The position numbers and the translations under genes were made by a program. From the NCBI GenBank assembly GCA_902776545.1, contig CACYQO010000029.1:1-41020 (forward strand): DNA of 41,020 bases, read 5' to 3'. The notes under the pieces were generated by a model. The model saw nothing but the letters and a program-made list of their open reading frames with translations. It searched no databases and had not been told where the DNA came from. Position 1 is the first letter of the stretch. The number at the start of each line of letters is the position of its first letter. The stretch comes from an uncultured Prevotellaceae bacterium. GTDB taxonomy: Bacteria > Bacteroidota > Bacteroidia > Bacteroidales > Bacteroidaceae. Shown here piece by piece: positions 1 through 7,287 of the stretch.

Positions 1-105
1 ATTTGAAGTAAATTTGCCAAAAAGAAGGAGCGGTGGTTTAAGCTTTACACGCAATTACATGAAATTGCAGAATTTAGTTTGGCTGCCTCCAGCTCCACTT
101 CGTTC

Positions 106-139
106 CACCCTCGCGAGGTTCACCCTCGCGAGTTTTTTT
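106..139 (+). terminator. Possible rho-independent terminator from a direct repeat
   Basis: CACCCTCGCGAG occurs twice, at 106-117 and 121-132. Each copy holds the self-complementary CTCGCGAG, so the two copies can pair into an 8-bp stem with a 7-base loop, followed by seven T. The gene it would end lies left of the window. Bases 1-105 hold no gene I can support, only a small GCAATT/AATTGC hairpin near 51-68. Confidence 0.4.
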
Positions 140-140
140 C

Positions 141-178
141 TCCCCCTAAGTTAGGGGGAGTTAGAGGGGGTCTGAAGA
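141..178. repeat. G/C-rich palindromic dispersed repeat, copy 1
   Basis: CTCCCCCTAA pairs with its complement across one central base (141-161). The following bases run GTTAGAGGGGGTCTGAA. Nearly the same right half recurs at 977-1003, next to the HU-related gene. It looks like a small non-coding dispersed repeat. Confidence 0.5.
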
Positions 179-212
179 AGCGCATTGTCTAAGGCTGTTC
201 AGACCACCCCTC

Positions 213-250
213 GCTCGGCTTTGCCGCTTGCTACCAAAGGGACGCAAGAA
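213..250 (+). repeat. 38-bp dispersed repeat, copy 1
   Basis: This 38-bp segment, running from GCTCGGCTTTGCCGCTTG to GGGACGCAAGAA, matches the complement of 21493-21530 at 34 of 38 positions. No reading frame is kept. It is probably one member of a genome-wide dispersed family. Confidence 0.6.
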
Positions 251-271
251 CCCCTCCTGACTCAGGAGGGG
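251..271 (-). terminator. Hairpin behind the HU-related gene
   Basis: CCCCTCCTGA and its exact complement TCAGGAGGGG are separated by one base. The hairpin starts 7 bases after the leftward stop codon at 278-280. No clean T-run follows on the minus strand, so its terminator role is likely rather than certain. Confidence 0.45.
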
Positions 272-277
272 AAGAGA

Positions 278-931
278 TTACCCACCTGCTCCCGGGCGCT
301 CATCATCGTCATCGCTCTTGGTGAAGGTCTCTGAAGCCACCTCGCTGCTCTGACCGCCCATGATGGCGATGGCCTTCACGGTAGCCGTGTCGCTCAGGGT
401 GATGGGCTCGCTGTAGAGCGTGCTCTCAGCCCTACTGCCTCCTGACTCCTGACTGCCGCCCTTGGCTGCCGCAATCTCTGCCTTGGCCTTGTCGGTCCAG
501 GCCAGCTTGGCGTCCTTCTTCAGCTCATCGCGGGTGAAGTCGCCAGTACTCTGGGCCAGTAGCTTAACTGTTTTCACAGCAGCTCCCGTCTTGGCACCTT
601 CGGCCAACGTGCCGATGGTTGCAGAGGCCACCTTGTCGGTATCAGCGTCGTAGAGCGTCTCTAAGGCGTTGGCTTCCACGGTAGCCTTGAAAATCGCCAG
701 GTTCTCAATCTTCACCGTGTTGCCGTTAAGAACTTGCTCGCGCACGCACTTCACGAAGTCGATCAGGATACCGGTGATGGATCCCTCTGAGAACATCGTG
801 TTGTGTTCTGCCATGTGCTTCGCCATAGCCTTCACGTCTAAAACTTGTTTGTAACTGACACGGGCATACAGTTTACCCGCCTGTTCCGATTCCGAAGTCT
901 CGGTCACTTTTGAAAGATACAGTTCTAACAT
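278..931 (-). CDS. HU-related DNA-binding protein
   Basis: A 217-aa protein. Residues 1 to about 115 resemble the HU-related DNA-binding domain common in Bacteroidales (MLELYLSK start, then a helical segment and the stretch NTVKIENLAIFKATVEA). The C-terminal part (about 170-205) resembles a short chitobiase-like beta domain, ending in an acidic DDDDE tail. An in-frame ATG at 1018 would add 29 residues, but these are encoded by a G/C-rich dispersed repeat (PPLAPPNFG), so I chose 931. The promoter at 1034-1065 puts transcription start near 1027, which leaves the longer start possible as an almost leaderless message. The linker near residues 160-168 (QESGGS) comes from a short CTCCTGA tandem repeat. 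A nucleoid or element-maintenance role is inferred from family and position. Confidence 0.7.
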   Translation of the reverse strand: MLELYLSKVTETSESEQAGKLYARVSYKQVLDVKAMAKHMAEHNTMFSEGSITGILIDFVKCVREQVLNGNTVKIENLAIFKATVEANALETLYDADTDKVASATIGTLAEGAKTGAAVKTVKLLAQSTGDFTRDELKKDAKLAWTDKAKAEIAAAKGGSQESGGSRAESTLYSEPITLSDTATVKAIAIMGGQSSEVASETFTKSDDDDERPGAGG

Positions 932-976
932 TTTTGTAAGTGTTTTTTGTGGTGTTAGAATACTAAGCGAACCAAA

Positions 977-1003
977 GTTAGGGGGAGCCAGAGGGGGTCT
1001 GAA
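977..1003. repeat. G/C-rich dispersed repeat, copy 2
   Basis: TTAGGGGGAGCCAGAGGGGG and the following TCTGAA match copy 1 at 152-178 except for two bases. It lies in the 5' leader, or N-terminal extension, of the HU-related gene. Confidence 0.5.
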
Positions 1004-1033
1004 CTTGCGCCATTCCATCCTCTAATTCCTCTG

Positions 1034-1065
1034 CAAAGTTACAAAAAATATCTGAAACTACCAAA
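1034..1065 (-). promoter_or_regulatory. Promoter of the HU-related gene
   Basis: On the minus strand TTTG (1062-1065), 20 bases, then TAACTTTG (1034-1041) fit the Bacteroidetes TTTG / TAnnTTTG promoter. Confidence 0.75.
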
Positions 1066-1177
1066 CATTATGTAACAATTTTTGTTAAAAAATAGAGGCA
1101 ATTGTCTCCCGACAACCACCCCTACGATAAAAGGAACTACAAATGTAGAATGAATAATGAATATCGCAATATAACGG

Positions 1178-3181
1178 CTACATCAACTTATGATATTTGC
1201 CCTTATGTTCGCCTGTGCGGATTTTCTTAGACGCCATTCCGTCATCGACAAGAATCTTCAGTCTTCCGCATACGCTACCCATACTTTCGTAGCCGTACTC
1301 ACGCATCACATCGTCGCTGGTGAAGTATTCGGGCAGACGGCGATAGGCCAATAGCGTCTTCTGCTGATGTTGCTTATTCGCAGCCTTGTTGGCAGCGTCA
1401 TTATCATAGTGCTGCTCAGCGATGGCCTTGAAGAAGTGCTGGGTGAAAGCCCACTGGGCGTTAGCAATAAGCAGAGCCAGATTGATGTCTGTGCGATCGA
1501 TCTTGAAGTCCGGGCCGCACTTGTACATACCGCCTTCCTCCACCATCTTATCCCAGTGGCGAGATACGATAAAGGGCAGTGAGAAGTTCATGGCCACCCA
1601 GCCAACACGTTTCAGCAAATCCTCCTCCGCATGACTGCCGTTTTCCTTGGCGTCTGCCATACGGCGTGCCGTCCAGTCATAGAGAGCGTCAGAGAGTTCC
1701 TTGGAGGGTATCTCACCCTTCGTGGCGTTCAGCTTGTAGGCCCATTCGCGGAGGTCCGCCTCCCGCTTCTGGTCCTTTTCGTCGTAGTCGTACTTCTCCT
1801 TCATCTTGAAGTCGGTATCGCCTGTAGGTACTGGAGTGATACGTGTACAGAGTCCTGTCGGATAGTTCTCCACGTTCACCTGCTTGTTCAGGGCATATTC
1901 CGTGCCGCTGTACATACAGTTCAGGTGAACATCATACTCACCGACACGCGATGATGACGTTTTGAGGAACGAGCCTTGCGGTTCATTGTGGAAGAGCTTG
2001 AGCCACAGGGTGTAGATATCCATGTAGCCCTTCTTCATCTGACGGAGGGTGTTGTCGAGTTCTGAGTCCATGATGCTGACATGCAAGGGCCACTCCTCAC
2101 CGTCGATCATTTCCTTGGCGTTGAACTCAGCCTCGCGGATGGCGGCAGCCGACGAGGCACACGGCAGACAGCGGTAGATGCCCGTAGGTCTTGGCGACTT
2201 GTTCTTGTCAGCTCCGCTTTTCTGTTCTCGCTCCATGTTCCAGCGGTTCAAAGCCTTCTCCTGGGCGGCATCCGACTTCTTGACGGGTTCCATCATCAGG
2301 CGGTAGAGTTCAACGAGCAGCTGCTTGCCTGAGCCCATACGACCCAGCAGCTCTAACAGGCAGTTCATTCTGCATCGCTTGCCCGGCGAAGCCCAGAAGC
2401 GGTACCACATTCTTGTACACAAGGTCATGGCATAGGCACCGCCAATGAAGATTGCGGCAGGAAAGAGTTGCAGAGGAATACGATGACACAACAGTTGAGC
2501 CAGTATGTAATGCCTGAACATCTTCTTGATGTCCTGACCCATGTGCTCCAACATTCCGACCATCCCATACTCTGCTGCAGCCATTTCGCGGCCCTCGGCT
2601 GTGAGGCGGGCCTCCCGGGCCAGTTGCTGGTAACTGCGGCCGGTTACTAACTTGATGGCGTTACGCATTTCCTTCGAAGGCTGCGGGTCGTTGTAGTTCT
2701 CGGCCTCGCGCTTCAGCATGCGCTTCTGGGCGGTCTGAAGGATGCGCTCAATCTCGTCCTGTCCGCGCTCTTTGACGACATCCTGCACCCATGGCAGCGA
2801 CATCAGCACGCGCCGCACTTTGTCAATGTCGCCGTCGAGGACAATGATGAGGTCGGAGGCCAACTTCAGCGCCATCTTATGCCGGGAGCCTTCGGGTACG
2901 TCTTTGGGCAGCTGGGTGTTGATGAAATCCACCGCGGGATAGCCGAACACCTCAACCGTATCATTGTCTGCCGGTGCTGCTCTCGGGGGCTTAATGCCTG
3001 TGCCTTCAACAACAACCGCTGCCTCGGCTTCAGGGGTTAGTGACTTGACGGAGGCAGGAGCCTCGTCGAAACGGTTCTCGGGGTTGGTGGGGGCACAGTG
3101 GCCCTCACCCTGACGGTACGCGTCGCCGTATAGGCGGTCGGCCTCAGTACCGTTCTCAAAAATGTCCTTTTCTTCGTTCAT
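1178..3181 (-). CDS. DUF3987-like P-loop protein of a primase-helicase pair
   Basis: A 667-aa protein. Residues 1-75 are acidic and probably disordered. The middle carries a Walker A-like motif GRMGSGKQ near residues 279-287, in which the usual Ser/Thr after GK is Gln. The C-terminal 60 residues look like a winged helix (YFTSDDVMREYGYESMGSVCGRLKILV is the core, quoted here only in part: MREYGYESMGSVCGRL). The size, the P-loop context FWASPGKRCRMNCLLEL and the partner at 3218-3979 match the DUF3987 proteins that accompany VirE_N-type primases in Bacteroidales elements. A role in element DNA replication is inferred; with the altered P-loop, ATP hydrolysis is uncertain. It is the last gene of a leftward operon, 36 bases after the primase-like gene. 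Confidence 0.6.
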   Translation of the reverse strand: MNEEKDIFENGTEADRLYGDAYRQGEGHCAPTNPENRFDEAPASVKSLTPEAEAAVVVEGTGIKPPRAAPADNDTVEVFGYPAVDFINTQLPKDVPEGSRHKMALKLASDLIIVLDGDIDKVRRVLMSLPWVQDVVKERGQDEIERILQTAQKRMLKREAENYNDPQPSKEMRNAIKLVTGRSYQQLAREARLTAEGREMAAAEYGMVGMLEHMGQDIKKMFRHYILAQLLCHRIPLQLFPAAIFIGGAYAMTLCTRMWYRFWASPGKRCRMNCLLELLGRMGSGKQLLVELYRLMMEPVKKSDAAQEKALNRWNMEREQKSGADKNKSPRPTGIYRCLPCASSAAAIREAEFNAKEMIDGEEWPLHVSIMDSELDNTLRQMKKGYMDIYTLWLKLFHNEPQGSFLKTSSSRVGEYDVHLNCMYSGTEYALNKQVNVENYPTGLCTRITPVPTGDTDFKMKEKYDYDEKDQKREADLREWAYKLNATKGEIPSKELSDALYDWTARRMADAKENGSHAEEDLLKRVGWVAMNFSLPFIVSRHWDKMVEEGGMYKCGPDFKIDRTDINLALLIANAQWAFTQHFFKAIAEQHYDNDAANKAANKQHQQKTLLAYRRLPEYFTSDDVMREYGYESMGSVCGRLKILVDDGMASKKIRTGEHKGKYHKLM

Positions 3182-3217
3182 ATCAAAACGTTTTAAGGGG
3201 GTTAATACTAAATATAT

Positions 3218-3979
3218 TTAGAACAAATGCTCTTCGTCTATGAAATAGATGTCCTGACGGCGTGGCGCATACGAGATACGGCTGGCATCGATGCACGAGT
3301 CATCAACGACGGGCTTGCCCGTGCTGCCAATCATGCCCATCAGTCCGAGGTCGCGGGCCAGGCAGATCTGGTTGTCGGCGATGTTGCCGAGTTCTGGCCG
3401 CAGCTCACATACCAGCCGCAGACCGTGACCGCTCGATGTGTTGTGGGCCAGTCGCACCTGCCAGGGGAATCCCGCCACCGTAGTACGGAGATAAATGTCG
3501 TAGGGGTTTACCGTCAGCTTGTCGGCGTCGAACATGAACAGCCCTGAGAGGTGAATGCCCTTCAGCTGACGTCGGCGGCGCATCACTTGCTGTCCCTTCT
3601 CGTCGAGCACGGGGTTGCCCCATTTGTCGGTGACGGGCACGAGGTCAAACTCAGAGGCAGCGAAGATGAAACACGGCAGCGACATTTTCAGCGCGTTAGT
3701 CCACTGAATGAGCTTTTCACCGATGCTCAGCTGTCTGAATGTCTCACCGGCTCGTGGCATCACGTCACGCTTCAGGCAGAACTGCTGGAAGTCGCTGTTC
3801 AAGGCCCACTTGTCCAGCGGCAGCCCATGAGCCACGGCATACTCCACCTCTTGGCGGGTGCTGATTTTCCACCCCACCACGGCCAAGTTAATGATGTTGT
3901 TAAAAACTGCGAGCGTGCAAGGCAGGCACTCACCCCAAAACTGGTTGTTTTGATAGACAAATCGCCAATTTTTTCTCAT
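3218..3979 (-). CDS. VirE_N/BT4734-type primase-like protein
   Basis: A 253-aa protein that fits the VirE N-terminal (BT4734-like) family, which is related to archaeo-eukaryotic primases. The features are a hydrophobic strand ending in an acidic pair (LSGLFMFDAD, D151 and D153), the TSSGHGLRLV strand (181-190) expected to hold nucleotide-binding residues, and DASRISYAPR (231-240), which corresponds to the family's Asp-x-x-Arg segment. In many relatives this domain is fused to DUF3987, but here the two are neighbouring genes. It starts 10 bases after the upstream gene's stop. Primer synthesis for a mobile element is inferred. Confidence 0.6.
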   Translation of the reverse strand: MRKNWRFVYQNNQFWGECLPCTLAVFNNIINLAVVGWKISTRQEVEYAVAHGLPLDKWALNSDFQQFCLKRDVMPRAGETFRQLSIGEKLIQWTNALKMSLPCFIFAASEFDLVPVTDKWGNPVLDEKGQQVMRRRRQLKGIHLSGLFMFDADKLTVNPYDIYLRTTVAGFPWQVRLAHNTSSGHGLRLVCELRPELGNIADNQICLARDLGLMGMIGSTGKPVVDDSCIDASRISYAPRRQDIYFIDEEHLF

Positions 3980-3989
3980 ATGCGTACAT

Positions 3990-4631
3990 TTATTTATTCA
4001 GTTCGTGGTTCAGAATTTCCGAGCGATGACGAGCGACGCAGACGTTCATCGCAGCCTGCGACTGGAGCAGCATGCGCTCGATGTTCGGCGAGCACTCCAG
4101 ACGCGCCAGAATGTTCACTTCGCCTTTAGCGGTGTCGAGCCATATCTGAAGTCCGTTGCCATCGTCGAGCAGCATGCGGCCTTCGGAACCCTCGGGCAAC
4201 TTCGGTAACTGCTTCCGCTTGTCGCGAGTCAGCACATCCATGATTTCATAGATCTCAGCTACAGGATCCTGGCTATCGCCGTCCACGTTTACATGGAGGC
4301 TATAGCTCGACTCCTTTTCGCCATTCGTCTGATAGAAGCTACTGTCGCCCACGCGTTTTATTTCCGTACGGTTCGACTCACGTTTGCCAACTGGATGAAA
4401 CTCGCAGTAGTCTGTTCCCTCCCACGTTTTCATCGTTCCCTTCACCGAGTGGTCCGGCTTCCTGCGCGGCCGGCTCACCATTGTTGTGTTGTCTTTGATC
4501 TTTGGCGATACTGAATCTTCCAACTTTTTTGTCGCGTTGTCTGTCTTCAATCGCGAACGGGTGACTTTCGAAGCCGAGTCGCCGCTTTGCAGCGACTTGG
4601 CGGTTGCTGTGGTTTGTTTCTTAGCGCTCAT
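3990..4631 (-). CDS. Unknown basic/hydrophilic protein in primase operon
   Basis: A 213-aa protein that I do not recognise. Residues 1-75 are rich in Lys, Thr and Ser and probably disordered (MSAKKQTTATAKS start). The rest is mixed alpha/beta, with a strand-rich middle and a C-terminal helix that contains LLQSQAAMNVCVARHRSEIL. I chose the ATG at 4631 because it overlaps the upstream stop by 11 bases (ATGAGCGCTAA), a typical coupling arrangement; an earlier in-frame ATG would run deep into the upstream gene. Its place in the operon suggests an accessory role in replication or maintenance of the element. Confidence 0.6.
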   Translation of the reverse strand: MSAKKQTTATAKSLQSGDSASKVTRSRLKTDNATKKLEDSVSPKIKDNTTMVSRPRRKPDHSVKGTMKTWEGTDYCEFHPVGKRESNRTEIKRVGDSSFYQTNGEKESSYSLHVNVDGDSQDPVAEIYEIMDVLTRDKRKQLPKLPEGSEGRMLLDDGNGLQIWLDTAKGEVNILARLECSPNIERMLLQSQAAMNVCVARHRSEILNHELNK

Positions 4632-4974
4632 AGTAGGCGAAATTATCCATGCTAATGTTAATCTTATAGATGAGTTCCGAGAGAAGGATGTCAAGATGCT
4701 GAATGCCTGTACTGGGGAATACCAATACAGCATTCTCTATGTCCATACCATTAAAAACATACTGAAGGATCTGAACCATCTTCTGCTGAGTAGGTTCGTT
4801 GAATCCACAAAAAGAATCCTTAATTATAAATAAGGTATAATTATCAACGTAGTTTTTAAACTCGTCGATAAACTCCTGAGCTTCCTTACAAATAGGATTC
4901 TCACTGCCAACCGTTACTGAACCTTTGCGCTTGGCTACCTGTGCTGTGCACTTCGTTTGTTGTTTCTGTTTCAT
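4621..4974 (-). CDS. Unknown small protein, first gene of primase operon
   Basis: A 117-aa protein starting MKQKQQTKCTAQ, with a basic N-terminus of about 25 residues followed by a compact alpha/beta-looking part (ICKEAQEFIDEFKNYVDNYT and later ENAVLVFPSTGIQHLDILL). I recognise no family. The start at 4974 lies about 28 bases after the promoter's TAnnTTTG box. An ATG 10 codons earlier would sit almost at the predicted transcription start and is less likely. The stop overlaps the next gene by 11 bases. Confidence 0.6.
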   Translation of the reverse strand: MKQKQQTKCTAQVAKRKGSVTVGSENPICKEAQEFIDEFKNYVDNYTLFIIKDSFCGFNEPTQQKMVQILQYVFNGMDIENAVLVFPSTGIQHLDILLSELIYKINISMDNFAYYER

Positions 4975-5001
4975 TTTAATATGATTTAATAAAATCTGCT
5001 G

Positions 5002-5032
5002 CAAAGGTAGGCATTATTTTTGAATGTTCAAA
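5002..5032 (-). promoter_or_regulatory. Promoter of the primase operon
   Basis: Minus strand TTTG (5029-5032), 19 bases, TACCTTTG (5002-5009): an exact Bacteroidetes promoter. It probably serves the four genes from 4974 to 1178, which are separated by at most 36 bases. Confidence 0.8.
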
Positions 5033-5072
5033 GAAATAATCTGAATTATAACTAACTGATTTTCAATCATTT

Positions 5073-5163
5073 ACAATTGTAACAATTGATACAATCGTTA
5101 AATTACAATTGATACAATTTACACAAACGAAAAACTACAATTGATACAATTGCATACCAATTG
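5073..5163. repeat. Iteron-like ACAATTGAT 9-bp direct repeats
   Basis: ACAATTG or a one-base variant starts at 5073, 5082, 5091, 5105, 5114, 5137 and 5146, with CCAATTG at 5157. Within groups the spacing is exactly 9 bases, less than one helical turn. The block is A/T-rich and lies 40 bases upstream of the -33 box of the primase operon. Candidate binding array for a replication initiator or regulator. Confidence 0.65.
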
Positions 5164-5229
5164 AACGTATTTAATCAAATCGTCATTAGGCAGAAAAAGA
5201 AATAAAAAAGTGGTGCCAATTGGTACCAC

Positions 5230-6570
5230 TTAAATCCACTTGTTTTTGTGATTAATACCTCCTTGTTTCGGAGTAATTAGAAATTCATCCTTGTCGTGCA
5301 TCGTACCGTCTTCATCAACGTTAACGAAAGTATCGCGAATTGAGACGGCAAAATTAAAATAATCTGGCCCTATATCTTCGTTGTTTTTTTTAAAATCCTC
5401 CCCCTCAATAATAACATCGTTCCAATCACAGGGGTTAGAGTGAATAAATTCAGGTTGAACGCCTCTGAATTCTTTTTTGCCTTTCCACTGAAAATGTGCA
5501 ACTACCCAGTCTATAAAAATTTTCTGAGAACTTCCTATCCATTCAAGAAAATACAAGACACGGAATATCACATACCAACGGCGTTTGCCTATTACCTTGT
5601 CTGAACTTAACTTACTAATATGGTCAGCAACTTTCTTTACGTTGATTCTTTTATCGAATATCTTAGGAGCCGTTTTGTTTAAACCTTCATCTTCATTTCC
5701 GTTATCCTCCATTTCTCTTTCTTCATTGTTTTCTTCATCATCTTCATCTTGATCATCTTCATCTTGATCATCTTCATCGTCTACATCTCCATCGTTTACA
5801 TCTTCATCGTCTACATCTTCATCCTCATCATAACCTATGACAGCATCTATTTTATCGCGGGCTCTCATCCACACGTTATAATCCTCGTCACTATACTCCA
5901 AGATATCGTCTTCCTCAAAGCATGCTTCCACTTTTTCCCTAAACGCCAACAATTCACTGACAGCTTCTTCACCGGGCTTGCGCCTCTTGACTTCTTCTAT
6001 CACATAGTTAATGTCATTGACGCAAATCATTTCATATCCTTTAGCATGGAGGATTTCAAAAATATCCCGGCGCTCAAAGCGTTCAGCAGTATTAGGGTAT
6101 TTTATCTTACTGAATTGAGTGCCAGGAAAAATGGCAATGGTGAAATCGTCGAAGATTTTATGTCTTTCACCATCTTCAATAATAAAATGGAGCCATAATT
6201 CCACGAATTTTCTTCTTTCTCCCCAAGGATTTCCGTACTGTTCAAGCCCCAGAAGATTGTATACCAACGACATTGTCGCCGTGCTCAAATACTTTCCCTT
6301 ACATTTAGTTATTATCTTATTACGTAACTTGCCAAGGTATGATAAGGGATGATCTAACATATAGAAAAGCGTACAGATGTAATAAGCATCATTGAAAATG
6401 TCTAATGCATATTTTGCAGCATCATCACTCAGCAGCATAAAACGCTCGGTAATGAGACGATTGTAGAACGGATGCTCAGGTCTTGCCGACATCTCATTCA
6501 CCTTAAAGTCGTCTATATTTGACCTGTCCTTGTATATTAGTCGGCGGTCAACGTCAGTATAGTCTATCAT
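5230..6570 (-). CDS. Unknown protein with long acidic tract
   Basis: A 446-aa protein of unrecognised family. Residues 1-245 are mostly helical (for example AAKYALDIFNDAYYICTLFY at 51-70). Residues 248-296 are almost only Asp, Glu and Asn, encoded by tandem copies of a 12-base CATCTTCATCGT-like unit. Residues 305-370 are a conserved-looking domain with RRWYVIFRVLYFLEWIGSSQ. The protein is intracellular, with no signal peptide. Similar multi-domain unknowns are common near mobile genes in Bacteroidales, but I can name no function. It has its own promoter and ends 65 bases from the iteron-like block. The acid tract length may vary between strains because the coding repeat can slip in 12-base steps without frameshift. 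Confidence 0.65.
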   Translation of the reverse strand: MIDYTDVDRRLIYKDRSNIDDFKVNEMSARPEHPFYNRLITERFMLLSDDAAKYALDIFNDAYYICTLFYMLDHPLSYLGKLRNKIITKCKGKYLSTATMSLVYNLLGLEQYGNPWGERRKFVELWLHFIIEDGERHKIFDDFTIAIFPGTQFSKIKYPNTAERFERRDIFEILHAKGYEMICVNDINYVIEEVKRRKPGEEAVSELLAFREKVEACFEEDDILEYSDEDYNVWMRARDKIDAVIGYDEDEDVDDEDVNDGDVDDEDDQDEDDQDEDDEENNEEREMEDNGNEDEGLNKTAPKIFDKRINVKKVADHISKLSSDKVIGKRRWYVIFRVLYFLEWIGSSQKIFIDWVVAHFQWKGKKEFRGVQPEFIHSNPCDWNDVIIEGEDFKKNNEDIGPDYFNFAVSIRDTFVNVDEDGTMHDKDEFLITPKQGGINHKNKWI

Positions 6571-6623
6571 ATATTCTATTATTTATAGTCATAACCTATT
6601 GTTACAAGCAATGGTCTTGAGCG

Positions 6624-6655
6624 CAAAGTTACGACCTTTTTTTCAGCCGTCCAAA
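6624..6655 (-). promoter_or_regulatory. Promoter of the acidic-tract gene
   Basis: Minus strand TTTG (6652-6655), 20 bases, TAACTTTG (6624-6631). The leader is about 47 bases, then the ATG at 6570. Confidence 0.75.
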
Positions 6656-6772
6656 TATTTAAGAAAAAATATATTCAAATATTCATTATTCATTGTGTTT
6701 TTTCAGAGTAAGGAAAGGATTTGTAAGAAATATAAGTATAATATTATATATAAGTTATTGATTATTAATAGA

Positions 6773-6838
6773 TTATATTGATATTATCAGAAATTCTCCT
6801 GTACCAGCAAAAGGATCAAATAAAAAAAGAAATGAATA
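6773..6838 (-). pseudogene. Possible relic of a DNA methyltransferase motif I
   Basis: A minus-strand open stretch of 21 codons between two stops reads FDPFAGTGEFLI, which resembles motif I (SAM binding) of DNA methyltransferases. Nothing on either side continues the gene, and the region is very A/T-rich. The motif is distinctive but short, so chance cannot be excluded. It differs from motif I of the nearby intact enzyme (DPACGSGNF), so it is not a copy of it. Confidence 0.3.
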
Positions 6839-6890
6839 TTAAATATATGAATATAACTCATTGACATATTCCGAACCAAACCCTATTTTC

Positions 6891-6953
6891 CAATAACCAT
6901 GCCTTATCGCGCAATAACCTTGCCTTATCGCGCAATAACCTGCCATTATCGCA
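6891..6953. repeat. Three tandem 21-bp repeats
   Basis: CAATAACCATGCCTTATCGC plus G (6891-6911) is followed directly by two further copies, at 6912-6932 (one base different) and 6933-6953 (more diverged). There are no spacers, so it is not a CRISPR. It lies in the 540-bp intergenic stretch before the 48-aa gene; the rest of that stretch is A/T-rich with no other gene visible. Confidence 0.7.
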
Positions 6954-6989
6954 ACGACTTGAATTGATAAATCACCGCCTGACTATCGG

Positions 6990-7071
6990 GGCACAGGAAC
7001 TATTCTTGGGCCTTTTTTGACAGAAATTCCAGAAAACGTTTTGTCGTTCCGATTATTCTTCGTAACTTTGC
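6990..7071 (+). repeat. Terminator+promoter block, copy 1
   Basis: About 82 bp. It has an imperfect hairpin (GGCACAGGAA / TTCTTGGGCC), a TTTTTT tract, a conserved spacer, TTTG (7040-7043), 19 bases and TAACTTTG (7063-7070). It matches 7718-7798 at nearly every position from GGGCCTTTTTTGA onward. It drives the 48-aa gene. Confidence 0.8.
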
Positions 7072-7116
7072 ATCCGACAAGTATCACAAATAAACTTTTT
7101 AAAACTTAAAAGAATT

Positions 7117-7263
7117 ATGGAAACAACAAAGAAAAAACGTACCCGCGAGGAGGTGAGAGCCGCCGTCAGGGAGACTATCCGCCGCAAGAAAGAATGGATT
7201 GAGAAAACCAACAAGGAGTTTGAGATGATCAGAAACGGAGAACTAAAGCTGAAATACTCCTAA
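7117..7263 (+). CDS. Small basic helical protein, 48 aa
   Basis: METTKKKRTREEVRAAVRET starts a 48-residue, highly charged, probably all-helical protein with many Arg and Lys. ATG 7117 lies about 46 bases after the TAACTTTG box, and the stop is 24 bases before the DUF6169-like gene, so the two should share a transcript. I recognise no family. A small basic partner directly ahead of a larger protein, close to restriction genes, could be an antitoxin or regulator; this is inference from layout only. Confidence 0.6.
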   Translation: METTKKKRTREEVRAAVRETIRRKKEWIEKTNKEFEMIRNGELKLKYS

Positions 7264-7287
7264 AGTCCACCTAAAACCTTTCTTGCT

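Noticed and set aside
3551-4129. Rightward 192-codon frame across the primase-like gene
   Set aside because: It covers the junction of two leftward genes with family matches and has no promoter.
6599-6781. 60-codon rightward frame in A/T-rich DNA
   Set aside because: Lys/Ile/Tyr-rich translation typical of non-coding A/T-rich sequence; it overlaps the leftward promoter.
6891-6953. CRISPR array
   Set aside because: Only three copies, directly adjacent with no spacers, and no cas genes nearby.
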